From assembly GCF_032854445.1 (NCBI RefSeq), contig NC_088300.1:30549608-30613607 (forward strand): a DNA stretch of 64,000 nt, given 5' to 3'. Below are positions 1 through 12,500 of the stretch, one piece after another. The stretch's first letter is position 1, and each line of letters begins with the position of its first letter. The notes under the pieces were generated by a model that saw only the letters and a program-made list of their open reading frames with translations, was not told the DNA's origin and made no database searches. A program made the translations under genes and the position numbers. The stretch is from Liolophura sinensis (Eukaryota; Mollusca; Polyplacophora; Chitonida; Chitonidae).

Positions 1-217
1 TATTAACAACCACACTGATGACTCTGCTTTTCCTCCATATCATAATAACCATCCAAGTATTATCCATGGCTACAGTTTATATAAAGACAAACGAAAACAA
101 CTTTAAATAAATCACTTTATTTAAAGCTTTGAAATCAGCCTTCTTGTCCTTTAAAAACTTTAAATATACTGCTCCGAACAGTATCATAGATCAAAAATGT
201 TCATCAAACCATCTTAC

Positions 218-3200
218 TTTGGATGATCCAACTTCAATCCAGCTTGTACTAAATTCTGCACATCTTCAGTCCATGGAATAGATGCATACTTCATCACTTC
301 AAGGACTGCTTCACACTTCAACTGAAATCGACAAATGAGAATGAAGTTAGGATGAGAGTATGGAAGTTGCTTCATGAGAAACTAATCAATCATAACATTC
401 TGCATCACGATCACCTTACTAAAGATGGCTTTACCAAAGCTGTTTTACTATCTGAAATATAGGTTCTTTTAACTTTATTTCCTTCTTTTTCAATCAGTAA
501 TTCTCATCTGTCTTTGAATAAATCTCAGTTTCCTTCAATAGGTCAATTTTATCAAATTTCTAGCTATTGATGATTAAAACGTAACAGATTTCCCATTCAT
601 TTTTGGGGATTCGTATGAGTCCCATTATTCCATACCTAAAATGTCTAACAATTTATCAGCTGTCATGACCAATGGACTTCACAAGCAACAAAAAACTGTA
701 ATGGTAATACCTGTAAACCATTTATCTGGCTTACCTCAGAGCTTTTGATGTACTTGATCACAGCCACAGCTTTAGCCTCCCACCGAGCCTCCCCGTGGTA
801 TGACACTTTTCTTCCCATTCTCTCCAACAAATCCTGAAAAAAATCAAATTTGAGACAAGATCAGCAGTCATAAGCCTTCATGCTGATGAAACATTTTAAA
901 AATTTTCCAGAGAACACTGCTTCCTCAGAGAACTTATATGGTGGCTATTATTAATTTGTGTCTTTTATATATAGCATGTACAATAATTCTGCTACATGTT
1001 GTCCATTCATACAGTTCTGGTAATCAATACAAGTGAATATATCCACTTACTGTGCCCACAACTGCCATTATTACAGGATAGTTTCATTACAAAAAAAAAA
1101 GTTTTCGTAAATTCATTTCACTTACTTTGATGTACTTGGAGAAGATGTCATCTTCTTTGAGGCTGTGTTCTATCATGTAGGGCCGTATCTGTTTCTTCAG
1201 TGTTGTGGGTATAAGCTCTATTGCCCACACCTTGTCCAGCATGCGGAACGCTACGCTTTCAGTGGATTCCTGTCAGGTCAAGTAAGTATACAACTTTTTT
1301 TTAAGTGGTCTTTTACTTCATACTTCCAGGCCCTGGGATCACAGAGTGATCTAATGTCGTAAGCAAATATTTGGACCTTATTATTCAAGAATTTTTTAAA
1401 TTTTGACTTACTGATAATCAAAAAGTGTCTGAAGGTACATGTTGGACAATATCCTCCTGGACAAAGTACAGCTCGTGCTGGCTTCCTCTCTGGTTGTATG
1501 TGGGAAGGTCTACCTGCAACCTGTGGATGGTTGTGGGTTTCCCCAGGGCTCTGCCCGGTTTTCTTCCACCATAATGCTGGCTGCCGTCGTATAAGAGAAA
1601 TATTCTTGAGTACGGCGTAAAACACCAATCAAATAAATAAATAAATATTTGATTTTGGTTAAATTGGCCAGTTTCAGGGCTTCAAGTCTGAGTATAATTT
1701 TATCGGCCAACACAGAATAATGCCTTCATAATATGCATAAATAAACACCTTGCAAACATTCAAAAAGGTTGAAGAATTACACTAAGTTTACTGTTCTTAA
1801 CTGACGGCATCTTTACTCAATGACCGATGCCTACCCTCCTTACCTCCACAAACTGACCATAGGTCAGTTGAAACTTGTACTTTTGCTGAAGGTCATACAT
1901 GTTTTGGAGTTTAACAATCTCAGCGTTGATTGACTGTAGTGCATGGGTCACATTCATCTGGGTCTGACATTAATCAGTTTAAACAGATATTTCAGTTAAG
2001 GACAAACTTAAGACAAGAGATGCCATAGTAATTCATTCCCTAACCTTGACTGGAAATGATTTCTTATTTGAGACTGTTATCATTTAGGGTCATATCTGTT
2101 TCTTGTTTGTTTCTTTTTTTCCCCTCGCCACAATATGGCTGAAATATTTTCCGATGTGGCATTAAGCCATAATTATTCAGTCATTCTTTTCTTTTCAGTA
2201 CTGTGGTTATTTTTTTTTTCTTAAACTCAGATGGTCAGTGTCATGGGTGGAAGAAACTGGAAACCCTAGGCTAAACCACTGACCTTTAGGAAGTTACTGA
2301 TGAGCTTTACCGCAGGGTGATGTACAGGCTATTGTTTTCAATTTTCATGTGTTTTGTGTAACACAGTCAGACAAAAGTGTAATAGACATTTATACATTCA
2401 TTGTCCCTACGATCCATAATACGACACGAGCAATATATTTTCGTAATTCTGATAACTGAAATTTCAACTAGGGTAGCCTTTAATTTAAATCATAACTTGT
2501 ATCATGAGATTCAATGATAATATCTTCTTAGTACTTCCAAAAAAGCTGAATACTGTTTTCTTTTTTTTCGATTACATATGCCGTAGTCGACTAAAAACAT
2601 GTCAAACCCTGAGGACTGTTTCTGCAGGTGTGGCAGACTTGGTGTAGCAGAACTCCATCCCGGCTCTGTGAACTGATCTCAAAAACTTCATGGCATTCAC
2701 TGGCCACTTCTCCTAAAATCACAGGAAAGAATGCACCTTTTGATTGAACATGAAATGGAAAGTCTTGACTGCCAAACAAGTTGTCAATTGTCCTTTCAAT
2801 GATGTACTGATCATCCTGGTCTCAATCCAACCTTTCCAAGAGTTTAGCTTTTTCAGAGGATGCCAAGCGCGACCGACTCAAATTGAAAATGATGCTAAGG
2901 GAATTTGACTTCTTGTGGATGTGCTAATTGTTATAGTCTTTATCCTTCATGAATAACCTGATGATATGAAATCAGAATTACTGTAGGATTAAAGGAAACA
3001 TGGAAGAAATTTTCCTCGTGTAAGAAATACCTTCTCTAGTCTCTCCATGTTCAGTGCCTTACGAACTGACCATTGTAGCAGGACAACCTACAATGAAAAT
3101 GCATTAAAGTTGTGAAGGTGCATAAAAAAACCATTATTTGTCAAAGTTAAAGGCAAAATATTAACAATGGTAACACTGTTCAAGAAGAAATTCATTTTTT

Positions 3201-6200
3201 ATGCAGCAATTTTACTTAGTCACAAATCAAGGTAAAATTCATGCACTTGATCACAAATGAAAGCTTGATACAAGCTATATACTCTTTAAGACAGGAGATG
3301 AAACCATGCTGTATGACACTGTTCTGTTATACTGAGAACAAAATGAAGTCATGAATTTCATACATCGGAAATTATTACTACAGGCACTTTTATATTTGAA
3401 TAATCTTCTTCACTAACAAAAAAACAAGGCTTAAAGCTTGAAAGATTTTTACCTACACTTGTATTTGTTTTAAAAAAACCATGATGTTGAGATTTCCCAA
3501 ATACAATTTGATTTTATATGACAGGTAAAAAACAACTGCCATTTCATCTGTTTGGTTGAAAAACTGGAGCGAGTAATGTTGGGGATCGTTTGTACATGTT
3601 CAGGTCATTTGCACTGTACACTATGTCATAGACTAGCCAATAACTAAGTTACTGAAATTCTTCAACCTTTTCACAAGTTTCCAAGGTGTTTATTCAAGCA
3701 TATTCTGAAAGCATTATTCTGTGTACACTGATGAAGTTATACTTTATATAAATCCCTGAAATCCGTCAATCTAACCAATGTAGTTGTGCCTCCAAAATCA
3801 AATTAGAAACGTAAATAAATTGCACTGAAAGGCTGAGGAACTACAGTAATCCCTAAGGCCACACCAATTTGTTTTGGTGAGTGATTGGCTACTCCATAAA
3901 AAACTGAAAATACTCCTATTAATTTTGTCAGATCTAAATGTTTCTCTGATTGTCCTGCTTTTCTAGGCTTTCTGATCATCTAAATGTGTCTTCAACAGAA
4001 AAAATATCCAGGATATAAAGTTTCACAAATTAAATGATTTTTAAGTTTCCATTTTTATATTCTCCCCCGACACTAAAAAAGAGAGTTACCCTGCCAGTAA
4101 AACTACAATTAAAACCGGCATAGCCTAAACACCATTTGGTGCAGGACAAGGTGGTGACTTACGAAAGCTTTCGGTACAGTGCACAGGATAAAGGGCAGAA
4201 GATCCTGGGTGATCCAGCTCGTGAGCTGATCTCCCGTCACATTCTCTGGGATCACAGTGAGTAAATCATGAAAAGACTCTCTGGTCAGGTCTGTAACCCA
4301 GTCATGCTGCAAAATATCACAATACACAGAGATTTGATCTACTGTATTTGTGTTTTAAGACTGTATCCAAGAATTGTGGTAAGTTTGAATACTGAAGGAA
4401 CCCAAGCTGAGCCCAGAGGTGACCATGCCACCTCACAAGATGCAAGACCAAGCTCCTGATTTAAAGCAAGAACCTGTGATTCAGGGGGATGTTTTTCAAT
4501 GGAGTCTTATCATGGTTTTAGATTTTTTGATCAAAACTGTATCCCCTGGATTAAAGTCATGGCAACACAAATGTATAAAGAAATCAAATTTATAGTCCAA
4601 TTAAAAAAAGTACTGTCATCCTATTTCCACAATTCTGTATAATTACAAAACAATCAAACTGTATAATGTTTATACACATATACTTTTTAAAGTGAAGAAC
4701 CTGGACAATGTAAAAATTGTACATTTATGTTGCAAGAAAACAAACTACATGTAAGTCAATTGTAAAAATTGTATCCAATCGTCTTTCAAGTACAAGCATC
4801 TAACCTGATGTCTTGTCCAGATGGCAAGAGCCTTGCCCAGCTCTCCCTGTTTGAACCAAGAAAATGTATCCTCCCACAAGTGACTCTTAATAAAACGCTC
4901 CCATCTCTCAGCACTGTAACAAAACACATGTACACAAGTCACACTGTTAGAATGTACACTCCCACAAGTGACTCTTAATGAAACGCTCCCATCTCTCAGC
5001 ACTTTAACAAAACACATGTACACGAGTCACACTTTTAGAATATATCCTCTCACAAGTAATTCTTTATGAAATGCTCCCATCACTCAGCACTGTAATAAAA
5101 CACATGTACAGAAGTCACACTGTTAGAATGTACACTCCCACAAGTGACTATGAACCGCTCCCATCTCTCAGCACTGTAACAAAACACATGTACACGAGTC
5201 ACACTGTTAGAATATATCCTCCCACAAGTGACTCTTTATGAAATGCTCCCATCTCTCAGCACTGTAACAAAACACACGTACACGAGTCACACTGTCAGAA
5301 TATACCCTCCCACACGTGACTCATAATAAAACGCTCCCATCTCTCAGCACTGTAACAAAACACATGTACACAAGTCACACTGTTAGAATGTACACTCCCA
5401 CAAGTGACTCTTTATGAAATGCTCCCATCTCTCAGCACTGTAACAAAACACATGTACACAAGTCACACTGTTAGAATGTACACTCCCACAAGTGACTCTT
5501 TATGAACCGCTCCCATCTCTCAGCACTGTAACAAAACACATGTACACGAGTCACACTGTCAGAATATATCCTCCCACAAGTGACTCTTTATGAAATGCTC
5601 CCATCTCTCAGCACTGTAACAAAACACATGTACACAAGTCACACTGTCAGAATATACCCTCCCACAAGTGACTCATTATGAACCGCTCCCATCTCTCAGC
5701 ACTGTAACAAAACACATGTACACGAGTCACACTGTCAGAATATATCCTCCCACAAGTGACTCTTTATGAAATGCTCCCATCTCTCAGCACTGTAATAAAA
5801 CACATGTACACAAGTCACACTGTCAGAATATATCCTCCCACAAGTGACTCATTATGAACCGCTCCCATCTCTCAGCACTGTAACAAAACACATGTACACG
5901 AGTCACACTGTCAGAATATACCCTCCCACAAGTGACTCTTTATGAAATGCTCCCATCACTCAGCACTTTAACAAAACACATGTACACGAGTCACACTGTC
6001 AGAATATATCCTCCCACAAGTGACTCTTTATGAAATGCTCCCATCTCTCAGCACTGTAACAAAACACATGTACACAAGTCACACTGTCAGAATATATCCT
6101 CCCACAAGTGACTCTTTATGAAATGCTCCCATCTCTCAGCACTGTAACAAAACACATGTACACGAGTCACACTGTCAGAATATATCCTCCCACAAGTGAC

Positions 6201-6518
6201 TCATTATGAACCGCTCCCATCTCTCAGCACTGTAACAAAACACATGTACACGAGTCACACTGTCAGAATATATCCTCCCACAAGTGACTCTTTATGAAAT
6301 GCTCCCATCTCTCAGCACTGTAACAAAACACATGTACACAAGTCACACTGTCAGAATATATCCTCCCACAAGTGACTCATTATGAACCGCTCCCATCTCT
6401 CAGCACTGTAACAAAACATATATATGATCAATGACAAGGACTACACACAGGAGAAAGAGACAGTATTACAAAATCACCCACAATACAGTTTGCACCAAAA
6501 CACACATGTAGAACAGGT

Positions 6519-6576
<58 letters not shown>

Positions 6577-9500
6577 TGGTGACAAAATTTTCTAAGTGTT
6601 CAACTCTGGAACTACCCTAAATCTTCAACAAAATCTTCAACAAATTCCACCACACACACAGCGCATGTTTTGGCATATCAGAGTAATGTTACTGGACAGT
6701 TCATTTTAGAATTTCTGACAGGTTCCTATGTGCCCCCACCTAAACAACACATTTGTTGAATTGTTGAATGAATTATAATTTGAAATTACATCTGAAGTTA
6801 TACTTTTCTGGTAGCATTTGTTGAGGATCCATGGTATGCTCAAGACCATGTAAAGTTTCCAGTGTCAAAAAGATCCACATAAAATGCTCCCGAGATCTGA
6901 ATGTGTCATTCACAATCAAAATTCCCATTTGGTGGTACTCTAATTTCTCAATCTTTCTGCATATGAAAGAGCAACTTTTAGTGTAATATATGCACATTTT
7001 TTAAACTGATCATGAAGACAAAACTACACTGGTTGGATTGCCCAGTTTCAGAGTTTCGCAAAGAGTATAATTGTCTCAGTCAACATAGAATAATGCCTTC
7101 AAATATGCTTGAATGAACACCTTGCAAACATGCGAAAGGATTTACAATACTTAATAAAACTCACCAATAGTTATCTTGTCCATACACCAGTTTATAGGTC
7201 ATCAAGCGATGAATAACTTCCAAAAGCTGAAACACAAGAGTGACAAAATCCTTCCACATTTACACAATCCCAACTGAATCCCTTCCCGAACTGTCAATCA
7301 AGAATAGAAAATAGTGCATTCATAAGCAGTATTGTTGCAAACAGGTCAACTGGATGTCCCACACATTGGTTACAAATGTTCAATCTTTGACGTCACAACT
7401 GTTTTCACTGGGAATGGAATGACAAGTAACGAAGAGGCGGTGGGACATCAGATGTATTGGATCCATCAACATGGATGGCTATAAATGGATAGGTGTTCAA
7501 GACAAGTCGGAATGCTTCTAGCTCAACTGCCGTATTTCACCAAAAAAGTTTGGTATGTAAAAATGCACTTTCAGAAGTACATAAAATTCTTAAAATGATA
7601 TTTCCATTGCCAATACTTTAGTTTTTCCGATAAAAAAATTAATTAAACTTCACAAAAAATTCTTTGAGTGACCCAATTTGATGGCTGACTCCATCGGAAT
7701 AAAGCAAAATTGGTCACTTGAAACATGCTTAACTTTAGGTCAAATACAATAAGAGGCTCCACAATGTCTAGGAGATTATAGGAGATGCTCCACCTACCCA
7801 TCACAAACAAACCAATCACATAATAACCTAATCTGCCACAAAACATCAGAGTCAATCACATTTTGCTGGTACTGAACATTTACCAGTGCCGCATCTTTCA
7901 CGAATTAACTCTAACAACATACTGATAACTCTAATAATCCACCTTAAATACACCTCAGGACCAAATACAGCTTTTTAATTTGGGCATCCTTTCAGTAGTC
8001 TAATTTGAGCTCATATATTTTCAGATATTAAGAAACCTGAACTTTATGCCTTATAAGATACCAAATTTTAACATCACAATTGTATAAAAATCTTGTCAGT
8101 GCACATGGTTGTAGGGAAATGTTTCTAACATTCAAGTTAAATTTATCAGGCAATATTCCTCAGATGATCACTTGAGATTCAAAAAATCTCAGTGATGAAA
8201 AAAAAGTACTTTCAAGCAGATAAGCAATGACAATAAATAAAAGTTCAAAAGGTTTCCTAATGTTGTATGGAAAACTACAGCTTACACTGTTTTGAATAGT
8301 ATTTATTTATTTGATTTGACCTCCAGGACAAACAAACTTCACACAAGGCCTGGACTGCCAAATAGGCAATGGAAACCGTTTTTGCAATAAAAACAAAATG
8401 ATTTATTTGGCTCTGTGACACAGTCAAAGACTGAAAAATACCTTCTTCAAATCATTTGTGGCTTTGCTTCTTTGAACATCTGTTAAATCTTTCCTTGCTC
8501 CCAAATAGGACTTCATCTGTAAAATATAAAAATAAATGAGACTAAACAGTGAACAGGATAAAAGTTTAGGATTTTACAATCACCCTTTTATAATATCAAG
8601 CATTACATACAATGCTTTAATACCTCAATGCTAATTTTCAAAAATTAATTATTTTATCTATAAATGAAATTTTTTTTATCTTGTAATACACTGTACATTA
8701 TTGTTTTCTTAAACAAAGATCTCTTTCATGGAAACAAACTGCTGCCTGTTTATCCACCAGTCCTTCATCATTCCTACACTCTGTAAAAATAAATATATAT
8801 ACCATGCATGATCAGCTTTCAATTTACACCCTTGTTCCTTACCAGTTTCTTGACGTACAGCAGTATCTTGTGAGTGTCATGTAGGGTTGGTAAAGCAACA
8901 TAGGTAAACAGAGACACAATATCTGCAATATCCTGAAACAAACCGATAAAAAAGAATTGATTGAACTTTCGAAATATTTAGAAAATATTTATTATTTAAT
9001 AATGTATACATACTGTTCAAACTTACAGTTCTTACAGACCTTCCCACTTGCGGCCGGAGAGGAAGCCAGCGTGAGTTCAAGTCCAGCTCATGCTGGCTTC
9101 CTCTCTCGTCGTAAAGTGGGAAGGTCTGTCAACAACGTGCAGATGGTCCTGGGTTTCCTCCAGGCTCTGCTCGGTTTCCTCTCACCATAATGCTGGCCGC
9201 CGTCGTATAAGTGAAATATTCTTGAGTATGGCGTAAAACACTAATCAAATAAATAAATAAATACAGTTCTTACATGAACTTTACCAAATATATTTTACTT
9301 TTAGCTTTCTAGAGATATATAAAAAAATGATTAGGACTAATGATTCTGTGGATTCTCCTTGAAAATATGTTTATTTTTTTGGAATGTATTGTAGAGAGTG
9401 AATTTATCTTTTGATTAATTGTAAGTCTTACAGGGTTCTTCAGTGTTGAATATTTAAGGTAAATTATGGCACTGGATTGGAGGTAGAGAATATTATTTTT

Positions 9501-12500
9501 TTTCTTTTTTGATATCAAGTTCCTCTGAGCAGTATGACTGGATGACCTCTAACCTTGATGAAGGACAAACAGGTGTGAAGGTCGCTGATCATCTCCTTGA
9601 CAACATCTGGCTCGTATTTCCCCACATTCCACGCTGATACTTGGTCCAACAGGTACTTACACTTTGCTTTATAAACAAGCTAAAATAAATAAAATCACAA
9701 AACAATGTAGTTCAAATGAAATGACCTAGTGGCACGTACAAAAGTTTTAATGTATAAAGATTAATTGGCATCAATCAGACCAAGATAAATAACACATAAA
9801 AATTCTTCTATTTCAAACTAATTATAGTAAATGAGTAAATAATTACGCACAGAGCAAACTTTTGGCTAGGGATGGTTTTAACGGCATGCTGAACAATGTT
9901 TCTCTTACAATGGCTGCCAAGTCTATGGATGAACGAAACACGAGTGCGGGAAGTGAACAACAACCTTCACCAAGTACCCGAGAAGCCTCGTGGGAAGGGA
10001 CTACATTTGGCAAAAAACAATCAATCAATGCAAATCATATTGAATTTTTACTATTATTTTAGAATATCTAAAATAATTTCATTTACAAAACAACATTATC
10101 TGTGCATGTTACCATTCCAAATCAGGAAAAAAGTTTGTTATAACAGTTATCATGCAGGTCGCTTTTCAACTTCTCCAAACGTGAGAATCAATTAACTTAA
10201 GCTATTCTTTATAAAAGGAGAAAATTTGAGTTGATTAGCTAATATGAATTTTTTATAAAAAAATCTCTGGTATAGTCTTTATTAACATTAGCAGACTAAG
10301 TGTCTGTTGACAACATGTTTGGGCAAAGGCCTCTCAGCTGCAAGAAGAACAACTTTAAACTGAGAGAAGAGATGATCAGAAAACTCTTGTTCAGGAACTC
10401 ACTTCTGTATCCAGGCTGAACATTTTAGCAAACTGCATTGCTTCATCAAATCTGTTTTTATTGAGCAGTCGAATAAGTCTGCAAACAGAATAAACAGAAG
10501 AACATTTTATGATCCAGAACTGTAAAAGATTTTCACCGAACTACTGCAATGACTGACAGTATCTAAGCAACAAACAGGCTAGGAGGATAAAGCAAGAAAA
10601 AGTTCATAAAAAAAAAATAAAACAAATATGTTTCAAAGTATGCTAAATATAATACTTGTATAAGGATACAGAATGAGAAATAATCAGTAAAGACAAATCA
10701 TGAGAGAACCTCTGAGGATTTATTTACATGTATATGGTTGATTGTTGTCTCATGTTAACATTGTTCATTTTTCACTTAAACAATTTTATGAGTGTGATAA
10801 TACAAGAAAAGCAGATGAAGCCTCCAAAGCAAGTAACATGTTGATGTAACTGACAATTTTAGGGTGGACCTCAAAGCATAGCTGATTTTGCATGAGTAAT
10901 TTAAGCACTGTTATCTCAGTGTAACCTGATCATCACACAAAAGAATACAGGCTTAGATCAGGTATGGGGAAAAAAAATGAACAAATTACAATCCCTTTAA
11001 AACAGTGATACACAATCCTCAGGGAACGGGCTTACCTGGTCTCTGGTAAAGCTTCTGTCAGGCACCTAACCCGCAGGTGTGGGTCCGTACTACAACAACA
11101 CAAGCCTCCTTATGAAGCAGACAATTTCCGTAAGTGCCTGAATATACTGCCTATCTAGGGGTGAAAGTACACTCCTTGAGAGAATAATGACTTCAACACT
11201 TGAAAGAATAGTTCATTTAAATTAAACATTTGGTCTATTTTCAATGATTTTTTATATTTACCTGCCTCAACATTTAATCACTGAATTAAAAAACACGGTA
11301 GGATCATTCCTCAAGGCACTTTGTGGGGCGAAGACGGCTGTCCACTCCAAAACTGCAGCACATGCCGACTTTGGTGGACAATAAAGAGAATAGGACCTTC
11401 ATAACCACTCCTGCCAGTGTAAATCTATTCCCAAGTCGAAATGTTTTTGAAATCCACAGAAATATTTCCTTTCCCCTTGTTGAAATAACTTTGAGCTGTC
11501 ATGGCGAGTCAGGTGTACTTAAATCTCAGAAGCACAAGCCAAAAGATACAGAAATGAAGAAACCAGGCAACCAATCTTAAATGACAAGATTACCGATGAT
11601 TTCATCAGCCATCATGAATGTAGAAAGAAACATTTGCCCAGTCAGTCGAGCAAGAAAAAGTAATTCTAATTGCTCTAATCAAGGTTTGCGTCTATCGGGG
11701 TATGGACATTTTCCCCTCCCTACATCTCTACATGTATATATGATCAGTGGGAAATATAAATATGATCTTCTAACTGAAGTGTCTTGTAATGAATAGCCCA
11801 GGGGGGTCAAAATAAGCAATTTTTTTACATATTCGCAAACTTCTGGTATTTGTCTTCATGGGGGTGAAGATTTTAAGGCCTCTGTAGCCCATCAGGGTGT
11901 CAAAACAATAGTTTTTTTTTAAGAGCAGTGGGCCATTACATCAGATCGTAACACATGAACTATGTCAGGCAGTGGAGGGTCTTGGTGGGGGGTGGGTGTT
12001 TGAGGGGGGGAGGGGTGGGGGGAATGTCCTACATACATTTTGGATGCACTTCATGCATCACAAATGCACACCACAATTTTGAAGAGAGAAAACACTTTTT
12101 TCAGATTTTATAACTAGTCTAAAATGGGTTTGAACATGTATCAGTGATTGAAAGCATCATTTTCTCTTCAATCCTCAACAGAAATCGGCTTGTGCTGCTT
12201 AATTAGAAATCACTGGAAGTAGACCTCAACATTTAATTTAACTAACATATTGAAAGGACTGGTTTTATTTCTTAATGTACACTTCAGGATGTGTCACATA
12301 TTAATACAAGAAAAGCTTCTCAGACTTCCTCTTGGTAGAAAAATCTTCCTAAACAGGTGCCATGTTGCCAGTAAGTTCATCCTTGAAGTAATTCCCAATA
12401 ATTTCCCACCGTCAGTGGTAAATATGCATAAAATAGAGGGCTTATTAAGACATGTCAAATATGCCTCAAAAATGCAAAGGGGGACACAGAATTTCTTTCA

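Noticed and set aside
1-217. End of KNTC1 or a 3' UTR at the left edge
   Set aside because: The exon at 321-218 ends in a splice donor after LDHPK, and vertebrate KNTC1 goes on for well over a thousand residues, so this is intron.
1278-1713. Two overlapping minus-strand open frames
   Set aside because: They are the complement of a SINE A copy. The same kind of frame appears at other SINE copies (for example 33583-33991).
4867-6420. CRISPR-like array
   Set aside because: Repeats are 88 bp and contiguous with no unique spacers, the unit is exon-derived, and the genome is animal. The same applies to the 25-bp and 23-bp arrays.
6773-6997. 74-codon minus-strand frame as a KNTC1 exon
   Set aside because: The exon chain 7165-7226 to 4805-4913 joins in frame (TG+T) without it, and it does not resemble KNTC1.
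11323-11796. Two adjacent plus-strand frames, in the same phase with one TAA between
   Set aside because: Longer than most chance frames here, but with no recognised motif, no splice signals and antisense to KNTC1. Not enough to call a gene.
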